64,000 nt of DNA, taken from contig NZ_JAPQNS010000001.1 in NCBI RefSeq assembly GCF_028867935.1, forward strand, positions 1,054,001-1,118,000. The letters run 5' to 3'. The position numbers were made by a program, and so were the translations under genes. The stretch's first letter is position 1. Each line of letters begins with the position of its first letter. The DNA is from Flavobacterium sp. SUN052 (lineage in GTDB: Bacteria; Bacteroidota; Bacteroidia; Flavobacteriales; Flavobacteriaceae). The notes beneath the pieces are model-generated. The model worked only from the letters and a program-made list of their open reading frames with translations, made no database searches and was not told the origin of the DNA. Shown here in pieces: positions 1 through 8,515 of the stretch.

Positions 1-2307
1 CTCGAATTTGCGCTCACCTTCGTACAACACCGAGGCCGTTTTGCCGCCAATCGCCATCTCGATAACCGCCTGAGCATCGGCCGTGGACACCCCAAAGAGC
101 GCCATTTTGTGATCGTGAAGCAAGACACTCAGTTCAGGCTGACCCACGTTGCGGATGATTCCCAAATCCTTGATGCCTTCTACATTCTTGACGGCTTCCA
201 TCGCCTGACTGGCATACTTTTCGAGCTCATACACATCCGGCCCGAAAATCTTGATCCCGTTACTCGCCTTGTACCCCGCCACAGCCTCAGCCACGTTGTC
301 GATAATGGGCTGCGAGTAATTGTACAGCACACCAGCGTAGTTTTTCAGCCGGGCGTCCATCTCGTCGGTGAGTTGATCGTTGGTGAGTTGGTGGCCGTTA
401 TGACGCGCTGGCCAATCGGCTTTTTGCTTCAAATCGACCTGAAATTGACAGAAGTAGAAACCGTTGGGGTCGGTGCCATCGTTGGAGCGACCTACCTGCG
501 ACATCACCTGTTTAACCTCGGGAAAGGTGTTCAACTCCTTGCGAATCGTCTTGGCCATATCGACACTTTCGGGCAGCGACATGCTCATGGGCAGTTCGGC
601 CGTAACCCAGAGTGCCCCTTCGTTAAGTTGTGGCAGAAACTCAGTGCCCAGAAACGTGGCCGACGTAAACGTTGCTACCATAAAGCAGATGGCTCCAATC
701 AGGCTGAGCCGTCGACGCCGGTAGCACCAGTTAAAACCAGCCATTACCGTCCGGTCGAAAAAGTTGACCAGCGGGTTGTTCCGTTCGCGCACGTTTTTCT
801 TCAACAGGATCGAACACAATACCGGCACGAGCGTCAGGGTGAACAGCAGGGCTCCCAGCAGGGCAAAACCAAGAGTCCAGGCCAGGGGCGAGAACATTTT
901 TCCTTCCACTTTTTCGAACGAAAAAATGGGGAGTAAGGCCGTGATGATAATCAGTTTGGAGAAAAAGACAGCTTTGCCAAGTTCACCACCCGTTTTTCTG
1001 ATTAGGCCCATCTTGGCCATCCGGTTGAATCGAGCCATGCCTACCCGGTGGGCCAGGTGATCGAGCGAGACAAAAATGCCCTCCACCATCACCACCGCCC
1101 CGTCCACAATAATCCCAAAATCGACTGCACCCATAGAAAGCAGGTTGGCTGACATGCCTCTCAGCTTCAGGCACATGAAGGCAAACAGCAGCGCCAGCGG
1201 AATAATGATGGACACGATAACGGTGGTGCGCCAGTCGGCCATGAACAAAAACACAATCACAGTAACCAGCACAATACCTTCGGTCAGGTTGTGCATAACC
1301 GTCTGCGTACAAAACTCGATCAGATTGTCGCGGTCGTAAAACGTAACCAGCTTCACGTCGGAGGGCAACACCTGCGTATTGAGCTCTTCGATCTTGTCTT
1401 TAACCCGTGTCAACACGTCGCTGGGATTCTCGCCTTTGCGCATCACGATGATTCCTTCCACCACGTCGTCGTTGTTGTTCAGGCCGACCTGCCCTACCCT
1501 GGGTAGGTTCGATTCGGCTACTTCGGCCACGTTTTTCACCAGAACGGGATTTCCTCCCACCTCTTCAATGAGAATATTCTCAATGTCCTGAATAGAGGTG
1601 AGCAGGCCAATTCCCCGCACCACGTATGCCTGCCCATTCCGCTCGATGACGTCGCCCCCCACGTTTATATTGCTGCGGGTAACGGCCTGATAAACATCCA
1701 GAGGGGTAATGTCGTACTTGGCCAGTTGGGTTGGGTTAACCCGTAGCTCGTACATTTTATCGCGGCCACCGAACGCCACAATATCCGCAACGCCGGGCAC
1801 GCTGCGCAACTGCCGATCCACAACCCAGTTTTGCAGGGTCAGCAACTCGCGACTGTCCCGGTCTTTACTTTCGAGGGTATACCGGAAAATCTCACCGGTA
1901 GGGCCGTAGGGGGGTTGAATTTCGGGTTCGACACCGTCGGGCAACGAGACATTGCGCAGTAGGTTGTTCACCTGCTGGCGGGCAAAGAAATCATCAACAT
2001 CATCGTCGAATATGATTTTCATGACCGAGAGGCCAAACATGGTAGTGGAGCGTACGTTGCTTTTCCGCTGCACCGAGTTCATGGCCACCTCGATTGGAAC
2101 GGTTACGAACCGCTCCACCTCTTCGGCCGAGCGACCGTTCCACTCCGTGACCACAATGATTTGCGTGTTGGTTACGTCGGGGAAAGCTTCCAGTGGTGTT
2201 TTCAGGTAGCTGACGATACCCGCAATCACCAGTGCCGCCGTCATGAAAAAGATGAAGAACCGGTTCTTGAGCGAAAAACCGACAACGTTTCGAATGAATT
2301 TGTTCAT
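1..2307 (-). CDS. czcA: CzcA/CusA-type heavy-metal RND efflux pump, partial
   Basis: Inner-membrane proton-driven RND transporter that would export divalent or monovalent metal cations together with the adaptor and channel encoded upstream. The reading frame opens at the ATG at 2307 (MNKFIRNVVGFSLKNRFF...) and stays open for 769 codons to the window edge, so the C-terminal quarter or so is missing. The N-terminus has the usual first membrane helix followed by a PDVTNTQ-type periplasmic start. The motif DFGIIVDGAVVMVE at about 1081-1119 lies in TM4 and is the signature of the heavy-metal (HME) RND subgroup, where the acidic residues serve proton relay. It starts 3 nt after the adaptor stop, so czcC-czcB-czcA form one operon. 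The metal cannot be told from the sequence. Confidence 0.93.
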   Translation of the reverse strand, partial: MNKFIRNVVGFSLKNRFFIFFMTAALVIAGIVSYLKTPLEAFPDVTNTQIIVVTEWNGRSAEEVERFVTVPIEVAMNSVQRKSNVRSTTMFGLSVMKIIFDDDVDDFFARQQVNNLLRNVSLPDGVEPEIQPPYGPTGEIFRYTLESKDRDSRELLTLQNWVVDRQLRSVPGVADIVAFGGRDKMYELRVNPTQLAKYDITPLDVYQAVTRSNINVGGDVIERNGQAYVVRGIGLLTSIQDIENILIEEVGGNPVLVKNVAEVAESNLPRVGQVGLNNNDDVVEGIIVMRKGENPSDVLTRVKDKIEELNTQVLPSDVKLVTFYDRDNLIEFCTQTVMHNLTEGIVLVTVIVFLFMADWRTTVIVSIIIPLALLFAFMCLKLRGMSANLLSMGAVDFGIIVDGAVVMVEGIFVSLDHLAHRVGMARFNRMAKMGLIRKTGGELGKAVFFSKLIIITALLPIFSFEKVEGKMFSPLAWTLGFALLGALLFTLTLVPVLCSILLKKNVRERNNPLVNFFDRTVMAGFNWCYRRRRLSLIGAICFMVATFTSATFLGTEFLPQLNEGALWVTAELPMSMSLPESVDMAKTIRKELNTFPEVKQVMSQVGRSNDGTDPNGFYFCQFQVDLKQKADWPARHNGHQLTNDQLTDEMDARLKNYAGVLYNYSQPIIDNVAEAVAGYKASNGIKIFGPDVYELEKYASQAMEAVKNVEGIKDLGIIRNVGQPELSVLLHDHKMALFGVSTADAQAVIEMAIGGKTASVLYEGERKFE

Positions 2308-2310
2308 GAA

Positions 2311-3396
2311 TTAATTGTTCAGGGCGTTGTAGACCAGCAGCTGATTTTTGGAAATGATTTGTTCGCCCGGACGCACACCCTGACTGATGTAGGCGACATC
2401 GCCCAGCGATTTGTACAATTCAACCTCACGCGTCACAATGTCGGAGCGGGTGTTGAACACCATGACGTAATGCTTCGACCGGTCGAAAATGATCGATCCA
2501 GCGGGTACCGTGAGCAGTTTCATGGGTTCCTGATAGCGCAGCGTCACCGTGGCATGCATCTCTGGCTTGAGCTTCATGTTGGTGTTTTTGATGCGGATAC
2601 GCACCGTAAGGGCCTTGGTGCCAGGGTCCAGCACGCTGAACACCTTGTCGACATGGCCCTTGAATTGTTCGTCGGGATAGGTCAGCGTTTGCACATTGGC
2701 TTCCATCCCCAGTTTTACCCGGCCAATGTCCGACTCGTTTACGTTGGCCAAGACCCACACATCGCTGATCTGCCCAATGGTAAACAGGTTGTCGGCATTG
2801 TCGGAACGGAGCTGCATGTCGCGGTTCACGTTTTTCTCGATCACGAAGCCGTCGATGGGCGCTTTCACGGTATAAGTCGATGATTTGCCAATGCCATAAA
2901 TGCGGAACACCTCGCGGATACGGTCCACTTCGGCTTTGGCTTTATCGACTTCCTGCTGTGCGGCCGCTACCTGAGGCTGAGCGGCCAACTTACTTTCCAG
3001 TAGGTCCTGAGCAACAAGCAGATTCTTTTCGGCCAGCAGCAGGCCCGATTGAGCCTGTAAGGACTGACGCTCAAGGTCGGCTATTTCGCCCGACCGAATG
3101 ACGGCTAGGGTCTGGCCTTTCCGTACGTAATCGCCAAGTTCAACTTTTACATCTTCAACATTGCCGCCAACGAGTGGATACACTTTGATTACCCGGTTTT
3201 CGTCGGCTACAATTTTGCCCACCAGCGTGAGTTCGGAGCGCACCGGCTGGATCACTGCGGCTTCCATCCGGATCTGGCGCATCATGGTATCGGACAGCCG
3301 AAAAGCGGTGGCTTCTTCGGCCTGGGGCTTCGACTGGCAGCCAACGGCCATGGCCAGGCAGGTTGCCGCAGCCAGAAAATAAACAGGAAAACGCAT
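2311..3396 (-). CDS. czcB: RND efflux periplasmic adaptor (CzcB/CusB-like lipoprotein)
   Basis: Membrane-fusion protein bridging the RND pump and the outer-membrane channel. The 361-residue protein has a lipoprotein signal with lipobox AVGC (Cys20), so it should be anchored by lipid. A split lipoyl/barrel-sandwich domain is visible around residues 70-105 (GGNVEDVKVELGDYVRKGQ) and 175-205 (VKAPIDGFVIEKNV), separated by an alpha-hairpin rich in Leu, Ala and Gln. A beta-barrel and membrane-proximal domain follow. It starts 1 nt after the czcC stop and ends 3 nt before czcA, which implies co-transcription. No extra metal-binding N-terminal domain is seen. Confidence 0.92.
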   Translation of the reverse strand: MRFPVYFLAAATCLAMAVGCQSKPQAEEATAFRLSDTMMRQIRMEAAVIQPVRSELTLVGKIVADENRVIKVYPLVGGNVEDVKVELGDYVRKGQTLAVIRSGEIADLERQSLQAQSGLLLAEKNLLVAQDLLESKLAAQPQVAAAQQEVDKAKAEVDRIREVFRIYGIGKSSTYTVKAPIDGFVIEKNVNRDMQLRSDNADNLFTIGQISDVWVLANVNESDIGRVKLGMEANVQTLTYPDEQFKGHVDKVFSVLDPGTKALTVRIRIKNTNMKLKPEMHATVTLRYQEPMKLLTVPAGSIIFDRSKHYVMVFNTRSDIVTREVELYKSLGDVAYISQGVRPGEQIISKNQLLVYNALNN

Positions 3397-3397
3397 G

Positions 3398-4648
3398 TTA
3401 GTTAAATAGGTCTGTACCGATGAGATAGTTGAGTTCTTCGTAGGTGCTCACGCGGGCGGCCCGGAGCCGGTTTAGTTCGCGCACACTCTCGTTGTACGTT
3501 TCAATGAGGTCCACAAACTCGATCAGGGAAATATTACCCTTCTGAAAACTGCTTACCACACCCTGATTCAGCAGATCGAATTGCTCAGTGAAGCGGTTTT
3601 CGATCGCTTGTACCTGCTGTTCAACGGCGCGTACTTTGACCAGTGCGCCCGTTACTTCGTTGGCAACCTGCAAGGCGCGCTGGCGTTGTATTTCCTGCTG
3701 GTAGCTTATCTGGGAGCGCGCAGCCTGAATGGCTCCCTGATTTCGGTTGAACACCGGCAGATCAACACTGACGCCCACCCCCACATAATTGGGGATGTAG
3801 CTTCCCTGCTGATCGTAGGTGCCGCCCACCCGCACATCGGGTTTGGCCATCGCCCGTTGCAGGGTATAATTCAGTTCTGCCTGCCGAATCAGCGATTGGG
3901 TAGCGCGGAGGTCGGGCCGGTTTTGCAACGCTACCTGCCGCAACGAATCGTCGGAAATGGCCAGGAGTCGGTAGCGGGGCAAGGATTCGTTCAGTACCTG
4001 CGGAACAATAGGTGACTCGGTGCTGAGTAAGGTCTTCAACGCCCGCTGGTCCTCGGCCAGTTGAATCTGGATTTCGGTGCGGTCGTTACCCAGTTGAAAC
4101 AGCAGCGCCTTTAGCCGAAACAGTTCCCGCAGCGACACGTTGTTCCGTTCGTATTGCCGTTCGTAACCCGCTACGGTCGTTTCCAGCGTTGTGATCTGCT
4201 GGTTGTACCGGTCGAGCGTTCGCTGGGCAAAATGAATGCCGTAGAACCGGCTTCGCAGTTCGTACCGGAGCCCTCTGAGCAAATCGAGCAGCTCCAATTC
4301 GGTCAGTTGAGCAGCCTCGCTGGCCAGGGCAATGCGTTTGTTTCGTTTGCCAGCCGTATATAGCAGTTGTTGGAGGGCAATTATTTTTTGCCCTTGCTGC
4401 CCAACGTCGAGCACCCGCTTGCGTTGCTGATTAAACGTACTCAGCTCGACCGTCAGGGTCGGATTATCGTAGAGGCTGGCCTGAAGAACCTGCGCCCGAC
4501 TGGCCTCGACCCGAAAGCGTTCGGCCAGAATGAGTACGTTGTTGGAAAGAAACAGGCTGTCGGCCTGCCGACGGGAAAGTCGCAGCGTATCCTGCGCTGA
4601 AGCGACCCCAAAAAGAAAGAATGTAAGAACAAAAAATAGTAGCCGCAT
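3398..4648 (-). CDS. czcC: TolC-family outer-membrane efflux channel (CzcC-like)
   Basis: Outer-membrane factor of the tripartite efflux system. The frame can be opened 8 codons further upstream, but the ATG at 4648 places a clean signal peptide at the N-terminus (MRLLFFVLTFFLFGVASAQ), so I prefer it; this gives 416 residues. Two OEP repeats with long coiled-coil helices are evident: heptad-like Gln/Leu/Arg-rich stretches around residues 80-190 and 270-380. First gene of the czcCBA operon. The 100 nt upstream contain four TTAGAA-like hexamers at 11-bp spacing, a probable response-regulator operator. Confidence 0.92.
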   Translation of the reverse strand: MRLLFFVLTFFLFGVASAQDTLRLSRRQADSLFLSNNVLILAERFRVEASRAQVLQASLYDNPTLTVELSTFNQQRKRVLDVGQQGQKIIALQQLLYTAGKRNKRIALASEAAQLTELELLDLLRGLRYELRSRFYGIHFAQRTLDRYNQQITTLETTVAGYERQYERNNVSLRELFRLKALLFQLGNDRTEIQIQLAEDQRALKTLLSTESPIVPQVLNESLPRYRLLAISDDSLRQVALQNRPDLRATQSLIRQAELNYTLQRAMAKPDVRVGGTYDQQGSYIPNYVGVGVSVDLPVFNRNQGAIQAARSQISYQQEIQRQRALQVANEVTGALVKVRAVEQQVQAIENRFTEQFDLLNQGVVSSFQKGNISLIEFVDLIETYNESVRELNRLRAARVSTYEELNYLIGTDLFN

Positions 4649-4688
4649 CGATAGGTTGTAAAGCGGCTGCAAGGTTCAGTTCCGGCTA

Positions 4689-4727
4689 TTAGAGAACAGT
4701 TATAGGAATCTTAGAAAAAAATTAGAA
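4689..4727. promoter_or_regulatory. four phased TTAGAA-like hexamers, putative response-regulator operator
   Basis: On the plus strand TTAGAG (4689), TTATAG (4700), TTAGAA (4711) and TTAGAA (4722) occur at exact 11-bp intervals between the kinase gene and czcC. OmpR-family regulators bind tandem direct repeats of about this period. The last two hexamers match a second pair at 6934-6950 upstream of the regulator gene. The spacing and match are read directly; binding by the local regulator is inferred. Confidence 0.55.
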
Positions 4728-4748
4728 GTGGCTAACTCAAACCGCTGC

Positions 4749-6122
4749 TTAAACCTGAGCGCGGGGAAGGATAACGGTAAACGTACTACCCTGGTTGGGT
4801 TCGCTTACAACCGTGAGTGTTCCCTGGTGCAGATCCACAATCCGTTGACAAATAGAGAGGCCAATGCCGAAACCGTCATACCCCAGGGCACCGCCGGCCC
4901 GGTAAAATGGTTCGAAAATTTGGCTAATCTCCTCGGCACCAATGCCAATGCCTTCGTCGCGAACGCTGAACCGGCAGTCGCCGGTAACGGTACTGATCTG
5001 CACCCAGGCCCGGTGGTTGGCGGAGTATTTACAGGCGTTATCCATCAGGTTTAACGCTACCCGACGGAGCAGGTCTTCATTACCTCGAACGAGTGTATCC
5101 GTTTCCGCATCGGGCAAATTGTCGTAGTCGACCTGTATATGGTAGTTGGGATACACACTGCTCAATTCATCCTGCGCGGAGAAAATTACTTCTTCCAGGC
5201 GCACCACACCCATTTTTACGTGCTGGATGTTCTCCAGCGTTCGGGCCAGAAAGAGCAAACTGTTCGACAAGCCAATCAGGCGGTCGGTATCGGCCATCAG
5301 GTTATGCAGTACCGATTCGTGTTCATCCACGCTCAGTCGTCGGCGAAGCCCCAACTGAATCTCCGATTTTAGGGCGGTCAGGGGCGTGCGCAATTCGTGG
5401 GAGGCATGCGAAACGAAGTTACGTTGTTGCTCAAAAGCCTGTTCCAGCCGTTTCAGAACGTGGTTGAAGTTGCTGGCCAACTGATCGATCTCATCTTCAC
5501 GCTTGCCTTCGTTCAGTCGCTGTTGCAGATTCTGGGCGGTAATGGTCTGAATTTGCTGGTTAATGTTTGAGATGGGTTGCAGCGACTGACCGGCAAAGAA
5601 GAAACCAAGCGCTACGGTGATACCAATGCCCCCAATGAGTCCCCAAACAAGAGTCTTTCGTAGGTTTTGAAGTTTGCTTTTGCCGTAGGTATCGGAAGCC
5701 GAAGCCAGAACCACCAATTGCCGGTCTGGTTCTTCATAACAAATGCCAATCAGTTCGTTGTCTCCCCGCTGAATTTCAATTTCTTTATCCCGTCGAACTT
5801 CGTCCAGCAGAGCGGGTTGATAAATAATGGGATGATCGTCGACACTGCTGTAAATAATCTGGTTTTTCTCGTTGAAAATCAGAACTTTCTCGTCGTAGAG
5901 GGCGGTGAGCGTGTTGCGGTCAATAATTTTGAGCAGGTCGTTGTCCACTTCGTTCACTTCAACCAGAAACCGCACCGTAGTGCGCGCTTTTTGCTTGAGC
6001 CGATCAAAAAATTCTTCTCGCCGATACTGGGCCGACGTGAGGTAGACCAACAGCGAAAACAGCATCAGAATGGATGCGACAATAAGGGAGAATTGCAGCG
6101 ATATACGGTTGCGGATCGTCAT
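4749..6122 (-). CDS. Two-component sensor histidine kinase of the efflux locus
   Basis: Membrane sensor kinase of 457 residues. TM1 is about residues 11-31, a periplasmic sensor region of about 125 residues follows, and TM2 is about 158-180, then HAMP, the HisKA dimerisation helix with SHELRTP (phospho-acceptor His242), and a HATPase domain with the N box NLMDNACKYS, G1 DEGIGIG and G2 GFGIGLSIC. All catalytic boxes are intact. It starts 6 nt after the regulator stop, so regulator and kinase form one operon. Its position directly upstream of czcCBA fits a CzcS/CusS-like metal sensor, but no obvious His/Cys-rich metal site is seen in the periplasmic part, so the ligand is unknown. Confidence 0.9.
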   Translation of the reverse strand: MTIRNRISLQFSLIVASILMLFSLLVYLTSAQYRREEFFDRLKQKARTTVRFLVEVNEVDNDLLKIIDRNTLTALYDEKVLIFNEKNQIIYSSVDDHPIIYQPALLDEVRRDKEIEIQRGDNELIGICYEEPDRQLVVLASASDTYGKSKLQNLRKTLVWGLIGGIGITVALGFFFAGQSLQPISNINQQIQTITAQNLQQRLNEGKREDEIDQLASNFNHVLKRLEQAFEQQRNFVSHASHELRTPLTALKSEIQLGLRRRLSVDEHESVLHNLMADTDRLIGLSNSLLFLARTLENIQHVKMGVVRLEEVIFSAQDELSSVYPNYHIQVDYDNLPDAETDTLVRGNEDLLRRVALNLMDNACKYSANHRAWVQISTVTGDCRFSVRDEGIGIGAEEISQIFEPFYRAGGALGYDGFGIGLSICQRIVDLHQGTLTVVSEPNQGSTFTVILPRAQV

Positions 6123-6128
6123 GGACGC

Positions 6129-6815
6129 CTAGTCTTCTTTTATCGTGTACCCCAGACCGGGGCGCGTTTGAATGAGCTTAGGCTCAAACTCTTTATCAAT
6201 CTTTTTGCGGAGGTAATTTATATATACTTCAACTACGTTGGTGCCGGGATCGAAATTGAAACTCCAGACTTTTTCGGCCAGATCCATTTTCGAGACTACC
6301 CGGCCTCGCTGCCGCATCAGGTATTCGAGCAGGGCAAACTCTTTGGCCGTCAGTTCAATAAGCGTGTTACTTCGTTTAACGATCTTCGACGAAACGTTCA
6401 TGGTCAGGTCTGCCACCTGTAGCACCTCTTCCCGCGTTGGATTACTCAGCAGGTCGGCTCGGCGGAAGCAGGTAGACACCCTGGCAATAAGTTCGCGCAG
6501 GTCAAACGGCTTTACCATGTAATCATCGGCACCGCGATCCAGCCCTTCCACTTTATCTTCTATTTCTCCCAGTGCCGTCAGCATAATAATGGGTAGGTTG
6601 GGGTATTCGTTACGCAGGGTCCGGCAAATTTCGAAGCCGTTCAGGCCGGGCAGGTTAATATCCAGAATAACCAGGTTGTACTGACCGGTCAACGCCAGAG
6701 CCCGGCCATTGTAACCCTCATAGGCCACTTCGGTGGTGTACCCTTCATCGCGTAAACCCCGGCTGATATTTTGGGCAATTCGCCGATCGTCTTCTACAAT
6801 TAAGATTGAGTGCAT
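6129..6815 (-). CDS. OmpR/PhoB-family response regulator of the efflux locus
   Basis: DNA-binding response regulator of 228 residues from the ATG at 6815. The receiver domain begins MHSILIVEDD and carries phospho-acceptor Asp52 (LVILDINLPG), a switch threonine (MLTALGE) and the conserved Lys (MVKPFD). The C-terminal winged helix ends with VYINYLRKKID...GLGYTI. The frame is open a further 27 codons upstream, but a good TTG-N19-TACGTTTG promoter lies inside that extension (6867-6896), so the internal start is preferred. It is expected to control czcCBA and probably itself through the TTAGAA direct repeats at 4689-4727 and 6934-6950. Confidence 0.92.
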   Translation of the reverse strand: MHSILIVEDDRRIAQNISRGLRDEGYTTEVAYEGYNGRALALTGQYNLVILDINLPGLNGFEICRTLRNEYPNLPIIMLTALGEIEDKVEGLDRGADDYMVKPFDLRELIARVSTCFRRADLLSNPTREEVLQVADLTMNVSSKIVKRSNTLIELTAKEFALLEYLMRQRGRVVSKMDLAEKVWSFNFDPGTNVVEVYINYLRKKIDKEFEPKLIQTRPGLGYTIKED

Positions 6816-6866
6816 ACAAAAAGAAAGTTTTGGTTGTAGGCAGATACCGTTGAGTGGGGTACGCTG

Positions 6867-6896
6867 CAAACGTATGGGTAGCCGTAACAAGTACAA
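6867..6896 (-). promoter_or_regulatory. Bacteroidota-type promoter for the response-regulator operon
   Basis: Minus strand: TTG at 6896-6894, a 19-nt spacer, then TACGTTTG at 6874-6867. This matches the Bacteroidota -33/-7 consensus (TTG, TAnnTTTG). Transcription would start near 6861, leaving a leader of about 45 nt to the ATG at 6815. Confidence 0.6.
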
Positions 6897-6933
6897 CTTT
6901 AGGGTAAACGAATGAGGTTCCTGTTTAGCTCGA

Positions 6934-6950
6934 TTCTAAGTTTTTTCTAA
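6934..6950. promoter_or_regulatory. TTCTAA direct repeat, 11-bp period, putative regulator operator
   Basis: TTCTAA at 6934 and 6945, spaced 11 bp. The reverse complement is TTAGAA-N5-TTAGAA, the same arrangement as at 4711-4727 before czcC. It lies about 75-90 bp upstream of the predicted regulator start site and 190 bp upstream of the divergent gene at 7137, so it could serve either. Confidence 0.5.
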
Positions 6951-7136
6951 TCGTGGTTGCGACTGTAAATGCCTGTTTCTGAACAAGGAATAAAGGCGTT
7001 TCTGTTCGTCTAGCTCTCGTATGCCTGAACTTTTTTAGGGAAGCGATAGGGGAAAAGCGGGCTGAACTGTCCTAACCGCAAACCACCTGACCATTAATTC
7101 GGGGCGGAGTCTCTTTACCGTATCAATATACGCATC

Positions 7137-8240
7137 ATGAAATCATTCATACTTCCCCTCTTGTTAGCCCTATTTTGCACCGGCCAAAGTATGGCTCAAG
7201 ATAGCCTTTCAACCAACAAGCCACTTGATACCGAAAGCCATTACCCCAAACGGGCAATTCAAATCGGCTTTATTACACCCCTCAGTACCAACGGTCTTGA
7301 AAGTGGCCGGGTTAGCAATCGCTTATCCATCAATATGTTGGGTGGTTATGCCGCCGGTCTGGATGGCGCTGAGTTCAGCGGCTTGTTCAGTATCGAAAAA
7401 GATTATGCCAACGGAGCGCAGTTTGCCGGTATCGTCAACGCTGTTCGCAACGGCGGTCATGTCATTCAGTTTGCAGGCATCACCAACCTGTTGGGCGGGT
7501 CGTTGCAGGGCGCACAATTTGGGGGCATTGCCAATGTGGTGGGCAAGGGTGTCAAAGGGGCTCAGTTCGCGGGGATTGTCAATGCAGCTGGAGGGGACGT
7601 GCGGGGCATTCAGGTGGCGGGGATTGCCAACGCAGCGCGTTCGGTAACCGGGTCGCAGATCGCTGGCATTGTCAACGTGGCCCAGCGGGTGAAAGGTATC
7701 CAGATTGGCTTGATCAACGTGGCACAACAGATCAATGGGCCGCAAATTGGGCTGATCAACGTGTCGGCCAACGGGTACCGCCGGTTCGAGGTGTGGGGTA
7801 GCGACGCCCTGCCCGTTAACATTGGTCTGAAAATGGGAGGGAACCGCTTGTTTTATAACATCTTCGCGCTGGGCTCCAACTTGCCCGCCAATGGCCGCAC
7901 CCGCTGGGGCTATGGCTACGGCATCGGTACGAACCACCCGATGGGCAAACGGAGCGAGATAAGCATTGAGGCCATGTCGTACCAGATCCACGAAGAACGC
8001 CGAAACTGGGGCCAGCTCAATATGCTTAATCAGGCGCGGGTAAGCTTTATTTTCCCAGTCTATAACCGCCTGGCGCTGACCGTAACGCCTACCTTCAATG
8101 TACAGGTATCGCAACTGGAAACCCGCGACCGTAGCGACATTGGCACCAAATGGGTGAGCTGGAACATTTACGATCAGCTGGTAAACAACCGGACTCGCGT
8201 TCGGATGTGGCCTGGTCTGAATGTAGGCGTTCAGTTTTAG
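7137..8240 (+). CDS. Exported repeat protein (LA_2272-like surface repeats)
   Basis: Protein of 367 residues with a signal peptide (MKSFILPLLLALFCTGQSMA). Residues about 77-215 consist of nine imperfect repeats with a core like G-x-Q-[FVI]-[AG]-G-I-[VAT]-N. The period is 16 residues at first and shortens to 15 and 14 (start points near 77, 93, 109, 125, 141, 157, 172, 187, 201). The C-terminal 150 residues look like outer-membrane beta strands rich in aromatic residues. Such repeats occur in the LA_2272 family of surface proteins, whose function is unknown. It is divergent from the metal-efflux regulator and shares its intergenic region. The repeats predict a solenoid or regular beta structure; this is inference. 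Confidence 0.8.
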   Translation: MKSFILPLLLALFCTGQSMAQDSLSTNKPLDTESHYPKRAIQIGFITPLSTNGLESGRVSNRLSINMLGGYAAGLDGAEFSGLFSIEKDYANGAQFAGIVNAVRNGGHVIQFAGITNLLGGSLQGAQFGGIANVVGKGVKGAQFAGIVNAAGGDVRGIQVAGIANAARSVTGSQIAGIVNVAQRVKGIQIGLINVAQQINGPQIGLINVSANGYRRFEVWGSDALPVNIGLKMGGNRLFYNIFALGSNLPANGRTRWGYGYGIGTNHPMGKRSEISIEAMSYQIHEERRNWGQLNMLNQARVSFIFPVYNRLALTVTPTFNVQVSQLETRDRSDIGTKWVSWNIYDQLVNNRTRVRMWPGLNVGVQF

Positions 8241-8291
8241 TTTAACTTGCTTATCCGGGTGCTTATTCTCACCTGGCGGGCAACCACTTAG

Positions 8292-8322
8292 GGGTCTAGG
8301 CCGTATGGCTTAGACCCTTTTT
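8292..8322 (+). terminator. Rho-independent terminator after the repeat-protein gene
   Basis: Hairpin 8292-8317: GGGTCTA pairs with TAGACCC, extended by an inner GCC/GGC pair around a 4-nt loop, followed by five T. It lies about 50 nt after the stop at 8240. Confidence 0.85.
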
Positions 8323-8458
8323 GTTGATTTCTTAACATGGCTGTCTCCGTTCACAAAAAGCAGGTAAGTATTTTTCTGTAAAAACCTGATTTTCCGAACG
8401 GTATAATAGCTAATTAATCCTTAGTTAATTATCAATTCATTAAACCTGTTTTCTGAAA

Positions 8459-8488
8459 TTGATAATTGTAAAATGACCAATACTTTTA
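8459..8488 (+). promoter_or_regulatory. possible promoter of the susCD pair
   Basis: TTG at 8459-8461, a 19-nt spacer, then TACTTTTA at 8481-8488, one mismatch from TAnnTTTG. The transcript would begin near 8494, giving a leader of about 20 nt to the ATG at 8516. The flanking DNA is AT-rich. Confidence 0.4.
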
Positions 8489-8515
8489 CGCCCAAACGTT
8501 TTCCATTACACTAAT

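Larger units (their letters stand above)
6816..7136. other. divergent intergenic region (321 nt)
   Basis: The region separates the regulator operon (minus) from the repeat-protein gene (plus). It holds the promoter at 6867-6896, the TTCTAA direct repeat at 6934-6950 and a short perfect palindrome CGTATCAATATACG at 7119-7132 just before the ATG at 7137. No clear TAnnTTTG element was found for the plus-strand gene. Confidence 0.6.

Noticed and set aside
109..936. 275-codon open frame on the plus strand
   Set aside because: Lies antisense inside the czcA frame, which has clear RND motifs; the plus-strand translation has no family-like features.
7323..8114. 263-codon open frame on the minus strand
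   Set aside because: Antisense to the exported repeat protein; its apparent repeats only mirror those of the real gene.
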